A stretch of DNA of 31,203 bases from JBBRTJ01 sp038244535 (GTDB lineage Bacteria; Actinomycetota; Acidimicrobiia; Acidimicrobiales; Ilumatobacteraceae), in NCBI GenBank assembly GCA_038244535.1, contig JBBRTJ010000037.1, positions 1 to 31,203 on the forward strand. The letters are read 5' to 3'. Under the pieces are notes generated by a model that worked only from the letters and a program-made list of their open reading frames with translations, was not told where the DNA came from and did no database searches. Position 1 is the stretch's first letter; every line of letters begins with the position of its first letter. Position numbers and translations under genes: made by a program. Positions 7,945-15,186 of this stretch are shown one piece after another.

Positions 7945-8888
7945 CAGAAGTACCCCTCTTTCTTTCTGTCTTCCATGGCGGCCTCGGTGACCTTGTCGTC
8001 AGCTCGCGTCGCACCGCGCTCGGTGATCCGAGATGCCGCCACCTCGAGGATCACCTGCTCGATCGTGGCCGCCGGCGACTCGACCGCTCCGGTGCACGAC
8101 GCGTCGCCCACCGTTCGGTAGCGCACCGTCATCTCGAGCGGCGTCTCGTCGGGGAGCAGCGTGATGAACTCGCTCACCGCCAGCCACATCCCATCGCGCT
8201 GGAACACCTCACGCTTGTGGGCGTAGTAGATCGACGGGATCTCGATCTCCTCGCGTTGGATGTACTGCCAGATGTCGAGCTCGGTCCAGTTCGAGATGGG
8301 GAAGACCCGGATGTGCTCGCCCTTGCGATGACGCCCGTTGTAGAGGCTCCACAGCTCAGGCCGCTGGTTCTTCGGATCCCACTGCCCGAACTCGTCGCGA
8401 AAGGAGTACACCCGCTCCTTGGCACGAGCCTTCTCCTCGTCGCGGCGACCGCCGCCGAACACGGCATCGAACTGGTTGTCGACGATGCCATCGAGCAGCG
8501 GGATGGTCTGCAAGCGGTTGCGGCTTGCTCGAGGGCCCTTCTCCTCGATCACACGGCCCTTGTCGATGGCGTCCTGGACGCTGGCCACGACGAGCTTGAT
8601 GCCGAGCTCTTCGACCCGGCGATCACGGAACTCGATCACCTCGCTGAAGTTGTGACCGGTGTCGACGTGCATCACGGGGAACGGGATGCGGGCGGGTGCA
8701 AAGGCCTTCTCGGCGAGGCGCAGCATGACGATGCTGTCCTTGCCACCGGAGAAGAGCATGACGGGACGCTCGAACTCGGCCGCGACCTCACGGACGATGA
8801 AGATGGACTCGTCTTCGAGAAGGTCGAGGTGGGTGCGCTTCACGGAGGACCTCGTGCGGTTCGGCGTGTGATCGTTCTTGGTGGTCAT
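7944..8888 (-). CDS. cysD: Sulfate adenylyltransferase, catalytic subunit
   Basis: Catalytic half of ATP sulfurylase, a PP-loop (adenine nucleotide alpha-hydrolase fold) enzyme that adenylates sulfate. The PP-loop SGGKDS lies at residues 47-52, followed by the family motifs MHVDTGHNFSEVIEFRD, FGGGRRDEEKARAKER and FPISNWTELDIWQYI, and RYRTVGDASCTG near the C-terminus. The ATG at 8888 gives a normal N-terminus and an AGGAG box 4 nt upstream. An in-frame start at 8927 would add 13 residues and overlap cysQ, so it is less likely. Second gene of the cys operon, 13 nt after cysQ. Confidence 0.97.
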   Translation of the reverse strand: MTTKNDHTPNRTRSSVKRTHLDLLEDESIFIVREVAAEFERPVMLFSGGKDSIVMLRLAEKAFAPARIPFPVMHVDTGHNFSEVIEFRDRRVEELGIKLVVASVQDAIDKGRVIEEKGPRASRNRLQTIPLLDGIVDNQFDAVFGGGRRDEEKARAKERVYSFRDEFGQWDPKNQRPELWSLYNGRHRKGEHIRVFPISNWTELDIWQYIQREEIEIPSIYYAHKREVFQRDGMWLAVSEFITLLPDETPLEMTVRYRTVGDASCTGAVESPAATIEQVILEVAASRITERGATRADDKVTEAAMEDRKKEGYF

Positions 8889-8901
8889 GATGCTCCTGGG
8901 C

Positions 8902-9684
8902 TCAACTGCACCGAGCGACCGCGGCAAGCACGGCGGCCGCCAGCTCGGGTCGACAGATCAACAGGTCGGGCAGCCATGGACGCTCCTGGTTGTAGCGCAG
9001 CGGGGAACCGTCGATGCGGGACGTGTGGAGGCCGGCCGCCTGGCACACGGCCACCGGTGCAGCCGAATCCCACTCCCACTGGCCACCGCCATGCAGGTAG
9101 ACGTCGGATTGGCCGAGCACCACCGAGCACGCCTTGGCTCCGGCGGATCCCATCGGCACGAGCTCGGCACCGAGCTCGGCGGCCACCGCTTCGGTGATGG
9201 CCGGAGGACGGGTGCGGCTGACCACCAGACGGAGCGGACCTGACTCGGGCGGCGCCACCGGCACCGCGGGATGGGAGGTCAGGACGAGCCCCTGCGCCGG
9301 CAGGGCGACGGCCCCGGCCGCCAGGACGCCGTCGACCACCAGCGCAACGTGCACGGCCCAGTCCGGGCGCGGAGGCTCACCGAACTCGCGGGTCCCGTCG
9401 AGCGGGTCGATGATCCACACGCGGGAAGCCTCGAGGCGGCTGAGGTCGTCGGCGCTCTCCTCCGACAAGATCGAGTCGCCGGGTCGGGCCGCGGCGAGCG
9501 CGGCCAAGAGGAGCTCGTTGGCCTGCAGGTCGCCGGCCTTGCCGAGCGACTCGGTGGCGAGCCCGGACGAGCGGAGCGACACGAGCAGTTCCCCCGCCAG
9601 ACCGGCGAGCCGAGCAGCAAGCCCGGCATCGTCGAGCAGGTCAGTGGTCTGGCGAGCGGGTGAAGCACCCGACTGGGTGGGCAA
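8902..9684 (-). CDS. cysQ: 3'(2'),5'-bisphosphate nucleotidase (CysQ-like)
   Basis: Predicted magnesium-dependent phosphatase that removes the by-product adenosine 3',5'-bisphosphate (PAP) or trims PAPS. The 260-residue protein has inositol-monophosphatase-superfamily metal motifs: SEESADD (first acidic cluster), WIIDPLDGTREF (DPLDGT signature) and QWEWDSAAPVAV (WDxAAP signature). Start is TTG at 9684, supported by GGAGG 7 nt upstream. It is first in an operon with cysD, cysN and cysC, so PAP recycling is co-expressed with sulfate activation. An inositol monophosphatase role is possible, but the operon favours CysQ. Confidence 0.9.
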   Translation of the reverse strand: MPTQSGASPARQTTDLLDDAGLAARLAGLAGELLVSLRSSGLATESLGKAGDLQANELLLAALAAARPGDSILSEESADDLSRLEASRVWIIDPLDGTREFGEPPRPDWAVHVALVVDGVLAAGAVALPAQGLVLTSHPAVPVAPPESGPLRLVVSRTRPPAITEAVAAELGAELVPMGSAGAKACSVVLGQSDVYLHGGGQWEWDSAAPVAVCQAAGLHTSRIDGSPLRYNQERPWLPDLLICRPELAAAVLAAVARCS

Positions 9685-9830
9685 CAGGAATCCTCCGTGG
9701 GCGCGGGGCCGAGACAGGGCTCACCGACGGGTGATGCGAGGCCATGTGTCGGAGCGGTCAAACTACCGGAACCGGGGCAACGTCCGGCTGACACCTCAGC
9801 AAAGCGTCGGTGAACGATGCATACGGCCTA

Positions 9831-9851
9831 CAGGGTGCGTCGTGCACCCTG
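9831..9851 (-). terminator. Terminator-like hairpin after glnB
   Basis: A perfect 8-bp stem (CAGGGTGC / GCACCCTG) with a 5-nt loop starts 9 nt beyond the glnB stop. There is no U-tract. It separates glnB from the cys operon downstream on the same strand. Confidence 0.55.
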
Positions 9852-9860
9852 CGACGGGCA

Positions 9861-10202
9861 TCAGACGGCGTCGCTGCCCATCTCGCCGGTGCGGATCCGG
9901 ACCAGACGATCGATCGGGACGGCCCAGATCTTGCCGTCGCCGATCTTGCCCGTACGGGCGGCGTTCGTGATGAGGTCGATCACCTTGTCGGCGTCGGCGC
10001 TCTCGATGATGATCTCGACTTTGACCTTGGGCAAGAAGTCGACGGTGTACTCGGCGCCTCGATAGGTCTCGGTCTTGCCGCCCTGGCGGCCGAAGCCCTT
10101 GACCTCTGTGGCCGTGAGGCCCATGACGCCGGCGTCGCGCAGCGCCGTCTTCACGTCATCGAGCTTGTGGGGCTTGATGATTGCGGTGACGAGGTGAAGC
10201 AA
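9861..10202 (-). CDS. glnB: Nitrogen regulatory protein P-II (GlnB/GlnK)
   Basis: Small trimeric signal protein that senses 2-oxoglutarate and ATP/ADP and controls Amt, nitrogen enzymes and regulators. The 113 residues match the family length: N-terminal AIIKPHKLDDVKTAL, the T-loop with TETYRGAEYTVDFLPK holding the modifiable tyrosine (Tyr52), and the C-terminal GDGKIWAVPIDRLVRIRTGE nucleotide-binding segment. Start is TTG at 10202, preceded by AGGAGG 6 nt upstream. A nitrogen-type operator lies at 10266-10298, next to the regulator gene immediately upstream. It is not adjacent to amt (about 4 kb apart), unlike the usual amtB-glnK pair, and no glnD is visible. Confidence 0.97.
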   Translation of the reverse strand: MLHLVTAIIKPHKLDDVKTALRDAGVMGLTATEVKGFGRQGGKTETYRGAEYTVDFLPKVKVEIIIESADADKVIDLITNAARTGKIGDGKIWAVPIDRLVRIRTGEMGSDAV

Positions 10203-10265
10203 CGTCGGCCTCCTGGGTGTCGGGGTTCACTGGTGGGTAGCTGGATGTGTTCTGACTGCTGGCTG

Positions 10266-10298
10266 AACGTACGAGGTGGGGGTTTCCCGCTCGTGTGG
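10266..10298 (-). promoter_or_regulatory. GlnR-like nitrogen operator/promoter of glnB
   Basis: On the minus strand this holds ACACGAGCGGGAAAC, then 9 nt, then GTACG. It is identical to the amt site at about 24 of 31 positions, with the same 11-nt gap between GGGAAA (10288-10283) and TACG (10271-10268). TACGTT (10271-10266) may be the -10 box. It occupies the gap between the regulator stop (10305) and glnB, about 65 nt before the glnB start. Confidence 0.65.
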
Positions 10299-10304
10299 GA
10301 GGGA

Positions 10305-10820
10305 TTACGCCTCCCGCGCCACGAACTGACGCGAATCTGACGATTCGAGCAGGTAACCCCGCGATCGTACGGTTCGAATCACCAGGTGGACCGAGGTGAG
10401 CCGTCGCCGAAGGCGCAGGACGTGCACGTCGAGGGCGTTGCGGCCGGGGAGACCCTCGGGCCAACCGGCGCGCCCCAGCGCGTCACGGCTCACGACCGCT
10501 CCGTAACGGTCGAGGAGCGATCTGGTGATCCGAGCCTCGACTGGTGGGAGCGATGCCCAGCGGCCACCGTGGCGAACGACGCCGTCGTCGTCGATCGACG
10601 GCGCCGACAACGACACCGCCCGTGAACGGAGCGACAGCGTGTCGACCCTGGCCCGCACGTCCAGATCCGCGGCGGGGACTCGCACCCAGTCCTCGAGGAG
10701 ATCGTCGACATGGGGCGGGGGTGACCCGTCCTCGACGAGGAGCAGGCGGGGAACGCCTTGCGCCGCGAGGCGATCGCGCATCTCGTTCTCCCGGGGCCAG
10801 CGAACCAGCACGACGTCCAT
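10305..10820 (-). CDS. OmpR-type winged-helix regulator, GlnR-like
   Basis: Predicted transcription factor of 171 residues. The C-terminal about 90 residues form an OmpR/PhoB-type winged helix: LPPVEARITRSLLDRYGAVVSRDAL, then ALDVHVLRLRRRL and IRTVRSRGYLLE (recognition helix and wing). The N-terminal about 75 residues start like a receiver strand (MDVVLVRWP) and have LLLVEDG, but are short, with no clear phosphorylation-site Asp, as in atypical receivers of the GlnR family. The ATG at 10820 is preferred over 10856 because a nitrogen-type site (10830-10860) would then be upstream, with TACGGT 9 nt before the ATG. Position next to glnB and the shared sites suggest it controls glnB, amt and itself. 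GlnR is inferred, not proven. Confidence 0.78.
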   Translation of the reverse strand: MDVVLVRWPRENEMRDRLAAQGVPRLLLVEDGSPPPHVDDLLEDWVRVPAADLDVRARVDTLSLRSRAVSLSAPSIDDDGVVRHGGRWASLPPVEARITRSLLDRYGAVVSRDALGRAGWPEGLPGRNALDVHVLRLRRRLTSVHLVIRTVRSRGYLLESSDSRQFVAREA

Positions 10821-10829
10821 CGGGTTCTG

Positions 10830-10860
10830 ACCGTAGAGACGAGAGTTTTCCCTCATGTTT
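10830..10860 (-). promoter_or_regulatory. Third GlnR-like site, in front of the regulator gene
   Basis: On the minus strand AC-N6-GAAA (within GGGAAA, 10852-10847), 11 nt, then TACGGT (10835-10830). Spacing and key bases equal those of the amt and glnB sites. If the gene starts at 10820, the TACGGT is a -10 box for a nearly leaderless mRNA, and the site would allow autoregulation. Confidence 0.5.
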
Positions 10861-10927
10861 CGTCGAGATGAAGGTCAGACACCGTGACCGCCGCCGGAGG
10901 ATTACCGAAAACCGGTGCCGCGTTCCC

Positions 10928-10933
10928 TATGAT
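10928..10933 (+). promoter_or_regulatory. -10 box of cyclic-nucleotide-binding protein gene
   Basis: TATGAT, a near-consensus -10, ends 8 nt before the ATG at 10942, with no Shine-Dalgarno sequence between. Translation is probably leaderless. Confidence 0.6.
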
Positions 10934-10941
10934 CAGCCGCC

Positions 10942-11364
10942 ATGGCAAAGCAGGCTCACCTCGAGCACCTCGGGAAGGTCTCACTCTTCTCCTCGTGCAG
11001 CAAGAAGGACCTCGAGCGCATCGCCAAGGCGACGACCGAGTTGATCATCCCCGCCGGGAAGGTCCTGGTCGACCAGGGCCAGACCGGCAAGGAAGCCTTC
11101 ATCATCGTCGATGGTGAAGCCACGGCCCGGCGCAATGGCAAGAAGATCGCCACCTTGGGGCCCGGCGACATGGTCGGTGAGCTCTCGCTGCTCGATCGCG
11201 GTCCACGCACGGCGACGGTCACCACCGACACCGAGACCACGGTCCTGGTGCTCGACCAGCGCGGCTTCAGCGGCGTCCTCGACGAGGTGCCGGCCCTGGC
11301 CCACAAGATGATGGCGGCGCTTGCTGCTCGCGTCCGGGAGCTCGACCGCAAGGTGTACGGCTGA
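10942..11364 (+). CDS. Stand-alone cyclic nucleotide-binding domain protein
   Basis: A 140-residue cytosolic protein that is almost entirely one cNMP-binding domain: beta-roll with IIPAGKVLVDQGQTGKEAFIIVDGEA, LGPGDMVGELSLLDRGPRTATVTT (phosphate-binding cassette with the conserved Glu and Arg of cAMP-binding CRP-type domains) and a C-terminal helix. It lacks the helix-turn-helix of CRP/FNR regulators, so it is not a DNA-binding factor by itself. It may sense cAMP or another ligand and act through a partner. The downstream iron-sulfur oxidoreductase is on the same strand 57 nt later but has its own -10-like box. Function unknown. Confidence 0.88.
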   Translation: MAKQAHLEHLGKVSLFSSCSKKDLERIAKATTELIIPAGKVLVDQGQTGKEAFIIVDGEATARRNGKKIATLGPGDMVGELSLLDRGPRTATVTTDTETTVLVLDQRGFSGVLDEVPALAHKMMAALAARVRELDRKVYG

Positions 11365-11405
11365 TCCTGGCGGCAGCCACCACCGGACGGGTGTCCGGCT
11401 TGCGT

Positions 11406-11411
11406 TAGGTT
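11406..11411 (+). promoter_or_regulatory. Possible -10 box before the Fe-S oxidoreductase
   Basis: TAGGTT ends 10 nt before the ATG at 11422 and no ribosome binding site is visible in between. Support comes mainly from the same arrangement at many other genes in the window. Confidence 0.35.
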
Positions 11412-11421
11412 CACGGGCGCC

Positions 11422-13692
11422 ATGAGCGCCACGACGCACGCACCGGATGAAGCGGCCGACGCGGGTCCCCGCCGGCTGAAACCTCACCACGCCGTCATCG
11501 GCCTGGGCGCAGCCGTCGCGCTGTTCACCCTCGGATCTGGCGTGGCCGCGCTGGTCGAGCAGTGGCACGACGACTCGCCGGTGAGCCGAGAGGTCTTCGA
11601 CGGCATCCCCGGCCCCCTCCAGCTGGTCTTCTACACGTTGATCCCGGTCCTGCTCCTGTACGGGTCGATCCTGTTCGCTCAGCGCGTGAAGAACTGGGAG
11701 CGTGGCGCGCCTGACCGGCGCCGCCTCACGCCCGCCAACGCCAAGCGGCGAGCACGCGACTTCCGCGCCGGCGCCTACATGCGCACCCTGTTGCGTGATC
11801 CCGCCGAGGGGATCATGCACTCGTTGATCTACTTCTCGTTCCTCGTGCTGCTCGGCGTCACCACGGTGCTCGAGATCGACCACCAGCTGCCCGAGGCGGC
11901 CAAGTTCCTCCATGGAACCATCTACCAGGGCTACTCCTTCATCGGCGACCTCGCCGGCCTGACCCTCCTCATCGGCGTGGTGTGGGCCATCGGCCGCCGC
12001 TACGGCCAGCGGCCCTACCGCATCCGGATCAAGACCAAGCCCGAGCACGCCGTCATCCTGGGCACCTTCCTGGCCATCGCCGTCACGGGCTTTGCCACCG
12101 AGGTCTTCCGCCTGGCCAAGGCCGGGGCACCCGAGTTCGAGCGCTGGTCCTTCCTCAGCTGGCCGATCGCCAACACGATGACGGGGTGGTCCGACAGCAC
12201 GCTCACCACCTGGCACCAGGTGACCTGGGTCGGTCACGTCATCACCTTCATGGTGTTCCTGGTGCTGCTGCCCACCACGATGCTGCGCCACATGTTCACC
12301 TCGCCGCTCAACATGTACCTGCGCGACCGCGAGCGGCCCAAGGGCGCCATGAAGGCCATGCCGAACCTGGCCGAGACCTCGCTCGAGTCGTTCGGCGCCT
12401 CGGTGATCGAGGACTTCACGTGGAAGCAGCTGCTGGACACCGATGCGTGCACCATGTGCGGGCGATGCACGGCGGTGTGCCCCGCCCACGCCACCGGCAA
12501 GCCGCTCGACCCCCGCGAGATCGTGCTCAAGGTCGGAGAGGTCATGGCCGCCACCGGATCGCCGGTGGTGACGCCGCCCATCGGCACCGACCACGACATC
12601 CACCTGGTGCCCGGCTCGGTGTTCCAGAGGATCACCACCGAGGAGATCTGGAGCTGCACCACCTGCAAGGCGTGCGACGAGAACTGCCCGGTCAACATCG
12701 AGATCCTCGACAAGATCCTCGACATGCGCCGGTACCTGTCGCTCATGGAGAGCGACTTCCCGGCCGAGCTCGGCAACGCCTACCGGGCCATGGAGAACCA
12801 GGGCAACCCGTGGGGCATGAACCAGGGCGAGCGGGCCGACTGGGCCCGAGACCTCGACGGCGTCACCGTGGTCGACCCCGGCGAAGCCCTGACGCACGAG
12901 TACCTGTACTGGGTCGGTTGCGCCGGGTCGTTCGACGACAAGAACAAGAAGGTCACCCAGGCCATGGCCAAGCTGCTGCGGCGGGCCGGCATCGACGTGG
13001 CCATCCTCGGGCCGAGCGAGATGTGCACCGGCGATCCTGCCCGGCGCTCGGGCAACGAGTACCTGTTCCAGATGCTGGCCATGCCCAACGTCGAGATGCT
13101 CAACGGCATGGGTGTGCGCAAGATCATCACCCAGTGCCCGCACTGCTTCAACACGCTGAAGAACGAGTACCCGCAGCTCGGAGGTCACTACGAGGTGGTG
13201 CACCACAGCCAGTTCCTCGAGCAGCTCATCGAGACCGGCCGCCTCGACCTGGCCGGCGCCACCCTCGAAGAGCGGGTCACCTACCACGACTCCTGCTACC
13301 TGGGCCGCCACAACGACGTGTACCTCGCACCCCGCAAGGTCATCGGCAAGCTCAAGGGCATCGACATCGTCGAGATGCCCCGCAACGGCGTGCAGGGCAT
13401 GTGCTGCGGTGCCGGCGGGGCGCGCATGTGGATGGAGGAGACGATCGGCGAGAAGGTCAACGACGCCCGGGCCAAGGAGGCCATCGCCACCGGCGCCACC
13501 AGGATCGCCACGGCCTGTCCCTTCTGCTACATCATGCTGGACGACGGCGTGAAGGGGCAGGGGTTCGAGGAGGACCAGATCCGCGTCGCTGACATCTCGA
13601 TGCACCTGCTCGAAGCGATCGAGCGCGGCGAGCGAGCCCAGCGTGACACCGTGATCACGGTTCCGCAGCCGCCCTACATCGTCTCCGATTGA
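11422..13692 (+). CDS. Membrane Fe-S oxidoreductase, HdrD/GlcF type (EtfD-like)
   Basis: Predicted membrane electron carrier that passes electrons from a soluble donor to the quinone pool. Of 756 residues the first about 300 form roughly six membrane helices of the NarI/HdrE cytochrome-like type. Two 4Fe-4S motifs follow: Cys343/346/349/353 (DACTMCGRCTAVCP) and Cys412/415/418/422 (SCTTCKACDENCP). Two cysteine-rich CCG domains of the heterodisulfide-reductase type complete it, with TYHDSCYLGRHND and GMCCGAGGARMW. This architecture matches mycobacterial EtfD (Rv0338c), the proposed ETF:menaquinone oxidoreductase of fatty-acid oxidation. No etfA/etfB is nearby, so a glycolate- or lactate-oxidase partner cannot be excluded. 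Confidence 0.88.
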   Translation: MSATTHAPDEAADAGPRRLKPHHAVIGLGAAVALFTLGSGVAALVEQWHDDSPVSREVFDGIPGPLQLVFYTLIPVLLLYGSILFAQRVKNWERGAPDRRRLTPANAKRRARDFRAGAYMRTLLRDPAEGIMHSLIYFSFLVLLGVTTVLEIDHQLPEAAKFLHGTIYQGYSFIGDLAGLTLLIGVVWAIGRRYGQRPYRIRIKTKPEHAVILGTFLAIAVTGFATEVFRLAKAGAPEFERWSFLSWPIANTMTGWSDSTLTTWHQVTWVGHVITFMVFLVLLPTTMLRHMFTSPLNMYLRDRERPKGAMKAMPNLAETSLESFGASVIEDFTWKQLLDTDACTMCGRCTAVCPAHATGKPLDPREIVLKVGEVMAATGSPVVTPPIGTDHDIHLVPGSVFQRITTEEIWSCTTCKACDENCPVNIEILDKILDMRRYLSLMESDFPAELGNAYRAMENQGNPWGMNQGERADWARDLDGVTVVDPGEALTHEYLYWVGCAGSFDDKNKKVTQAMAKLLRRAGIDVAILGPSEMCTGDPARRSGNEYLFQMLAMPNVEMLNGMGVRKIITQCPHCFNTLKNEYPQLGGHYEVVHHSQFLEQLIETGRLDLAGATLEERVTYHDSCYLGRHNDVYLAPRKVIGKLKGIDIVEMPRNGVQGMCCGAGGARMWMEETIGEKVNDARAKEAIATGATRIATACPFCYIMLDDGVKGQGFEEDQIRVADISMHLLEAIERGERAQRDTVITVPQPPYIVSD

Positions 13693-13711
13693 CCGCGGCC
13701 CGGCAGGCCGA

Positions 13712-14278
13712 CTACTTGTCGAAGTTCTCCGAGTAGCGGCTCGGGGTCGGGCCTCGCTGGCCCTGGTACTTGCTGCCGACGGCGGCCGAGCCGTAGGGCA
13801 CCTCGGCCGGGGTGGTCATGCGCAGGAACGAGATCTGACCGATCTTCATGCGGGGGTAGAGCGTGATGGGCAGGTTGGCCACGTTCGACAGCTCCAGGGT
13901 GAGGTGGCCGTCCCAGCCGGCGTCGACGAAGCCGGCTGTCGAGTGGATGAGGAGGCCCAGGCGCCCGAGCGAGCTCTTGCCCTCGAGTCGGGCGACCAGG
14001 TCGTTGGGGAGAGTCACCCGCTCGAGGGTCGAGCCGAGCACGAACTCGCCCGGATGAAGCATGAAGACCCCATCCTCGGGGATCTGCACGAGCTCGGTCA
14101 GGTCCTCGAGGGTCTCCTTGACGTCGATGTGGCTCAGGGTGTGGTTGCGGAACACCCGGAACAGCCGGTCGATGTGGAGGTCGACCGACGAGGGCTGGAT
14201 GCAGCTCTCGTCGAGCGGCTCGATGACGATGCGGCCACAGGCGAGCTCGTCGCGGATGGAACGATCAGACAGGATCAT
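13712..14278 (-). CDS. dcd: dCTP deaminase, probably bifunctional dUMP-forming
   Basis: Converts dCTP toward dUMP for thymidylate synthesis. The 188-residue protein has GKSSLGRLGLL (about 100-110), HSTAGFVDAGWDGHLTLELSN with the catalytic Glu129, and a C-terminal YGSAAVGSKYQGQRGPTPSR lid. The HSTAGF segment and the whole sequence follow the Mycobacterium tuberculosis dCTP deaminase/dUTPase type rather than the E. coli single-function enzyme, so dUTP release is probably skipped. It is convergent with the Fe-S oxidoreductase, with only 19 nt between stops. TAGGGT at 14288-14293 lies 9 nt before the ATG, suggesting a leaderless mRNA. Confidence 0.96.
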   Translation of the reverse strand: MILSDRSIRDELACGRIVIEPLDESCIQPSSVDLHIDRLFRVFRNHTLSHIDVKETLEDLTELVQIPEDGVFMLHPGEFVLGSTLERVTLPNDLVARLEGKSSLGRLGLLIHSTAGFVDAGWDGHLTLELSNVANLPITLYPRMKIGQISFLRMTTPAEVPYGSAAVGSKYQGQRGPTPSRYSENFDK

Positions 14279-14287
14279 CGCCGAGCG

Positions 14288-14293
14288 ACCCTA
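14288..14293 (-). promoter_or_regulatory. -10 box of dcd
   Basis: TAGGGT on the minus strand, 9 nt before the ATG of dcd, with no Shine-Dalgarno sequence in between. Confidence 0.4.
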
Positions 14294-14349
14294 GTGGTCC
14301 AACCCCACACCACCCGCCGCCTCACACCACGATCGTCAGCTTCAGCACC

Positions 14350-14514
14350 ATGTCCGACCCCACCGCGTCAACGACCGTCGCGCCGCATGCCGACGTCGTC
14401 AACGATCGTGGCGTCGGGCGTCTGGCACCCCAAGTGGCGGTGACGGTGACCACCGACGACGTGCGGACCACGACCGAGACGCTCAGCGCCGAGCGCTTCG
14501 AGCTGCTCGGTTGA
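14350..14514 (+). CDS. Possible small protein of unknown function (54 aa)
   Basis: An ATG-initiated frame of 54 residues with the strongly GC-biased third positions typical of genes here, ending VTTDDVRTTTETLSAERFELLG. It is Thr/Val-rich with no recognised domain. The frame stays open upstream of the ATG, so it might be the tail of a decayed larger gene. No ribosome binding site or promoter was seen. The opposite strand is also open but Ser/Arg-rich, like an antisense shadow. Without a homologue this remains tentative. Confidence 0.25.
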   Translation: MSDPTASTTVAPHADVVNDRGVGRLAPQVAVTVTTDDVRTTTETLSAERFELLG

Positions 14515-15030
14515 CTATGCCGTGCGGCGCAGCTCGGCACTGAGGTGGTGGGTCAGCGGCAGACCGACGGCAGCCATCCGCAGGACGTAGCGGAGCACGT
14601 CGGCCTCGACCGTGATGTCGCGCTCGACCATCGTCACGTCCTTGGCGGTTGCCGTCTGACCGAGCAGCGTCGAGCGCAACCGGAAGCTCCGACCGTCGAA
14701 GCCGCCCTCGGTCACCTCGACGATGCCCGTCGGATGGGCGATCACGACCTCGACTCGGTCAGGCGCGGGCAGCCGCCAGTAGCCGGTCTCGGCGTGGAGC
14801 GGCCGGCCGTCATCGGAAGCGGTCGTCCGCTGGCCGTAGGCCAAGAAGGGCTTGCCGACGTGGGCGAACGTGACGGTCTCGTTGAAGGCGAACGACTCGA
14901 TGGTCGGGTACTCGCCGTGACCGGAGCCGGTCCACGTGCCGAGCAGCATCGACAGGGGGACGATGGCGGGATGGAGCTCGGGTACGACCACGGGCCCAGC
15001 CTCGCGCTCGCCGACCGCCGAGGGTGCCAC
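14515..15030 (-). CDS. Nitrobindin-like heme-binding beta-barrel protein
   Basis: A 171-residue cytosolic protein of the nitrobindin family (formerly DUF1794, FABP-like barrel). The signature LLGTWTGSGHGEYPTI lies at residues 29-44, followed by alternating beta-strands such as ESFAFNETVTFAH, AETGYWRLP and VEVVIAHPTGIVEVTEG. The C-terminal LPLTHHLSAELRR has the histidine (161 or 162) at the place where ferric heme is bound in nitrobindins. Known members isomerise peroxynitrite to nitrate and bind NO. The start is GTG at 15030. It is divergent from the tRNA-Gly gene, starting 33 nt away. The stop abuts the small + strand ORF. Confidence 0.88.
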   Translation of the reverse strand: MAPSAVGEREAGPVVVPELHPAIVPLSMLLGTWTGSGHGEYPTIESFAFNETVTFAHVGKPFLAYGQRTTASDDGRPLHAETGYWRLPAPDRVEVVIAHPTGIVEVTEGGFDGRSFRLRSTLLGQTATAKDVTMVERDITVEADVLRYVLRMAAVGLPLTHHLSAELRRTA

Positions 15031-15043
15031 TCGATCGCCGCGC

Positions 15044-15049
15044 TATCGT
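15044..15049 (+). promoter_or_regulatory. -10 box of tRNA-Gly
   Basis: TATCGT lies 14 nt before the mature tRNA 5' end, leaving a 5' leader of about 7 nt for RNase P removal. No good -35 was found. Confidence 0.45.
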
Positions 15050-15063
15050 CTCGGCCGCACGCT

Positions 15064-15137
15064 GCGGGCGTAGTTCAGCGGCAGAACATCAGCTTCCCAA
15101 GCTGAGAACGCGGGTTCGATTCCCGTCGCCCGCTCCA
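15064..15137 (+). tRNA. tRNA-Gly (anticodon CCC)
   Basis: A full cloverleaf can be drawn: acceptor stem GCGGGCG/CGCCCGC, D-arm GTTC-AGCGGCA-GAAC, anticodon arm TCAGC-TTCCCAA-GCTGA with anticodon CCC at 15096-15098, 4-nt variable loop, and T-arm GCGGG-TTCGATT-CCCGT (one G-U pair). The discriminator base is T and the CCA end is encoded at 15135-15137. It decodes GGG. Confidence 0.96.
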
Positions 15138-15145
15138 CTGAAAGA

Positions 15146-15177
15146 CCTGCTCAGGGTGAGTGCGCCCTCCGAGCAGG
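15146..15177 (+). terminator. Hairpin downstream of tRNA-Gly
   Basis: CCTGCTC (15146-15152) pairs with GAGCAGG (15171-15177), and the inner AGGG/CCCT extends the stem. It begins 8 nt after the tRNA CCA end and is a likely terminator despite the absence of a U-tract. Confidence 0.5.
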
Positions 15178-15186
15178 CTCCCGAAA

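Noticed and set aside
9685..9830. Riboswitch ahead of the cys operon
   Set aside because: No SAM, cobalamin or other conserved riboswitch core was recognised; the region holds only a weak TTGACC-type -35 candidate.
10981..13605. An 874-residue open frame on the minus strand opposite the cNMP and Fe-S oxidoreductase genes
   Set aside because: It is rich in His/Asp/Gly/Val, with no domain, and lies wholly antisense to two clear genes; a high-GC shadow frame.
15064..15137. tRNA-Gly as an attachment site for a prophage or integrative element
   Set aside because: No integrase, excisionase or repeat of the tRNA 3' end was found in the following 16 kb.
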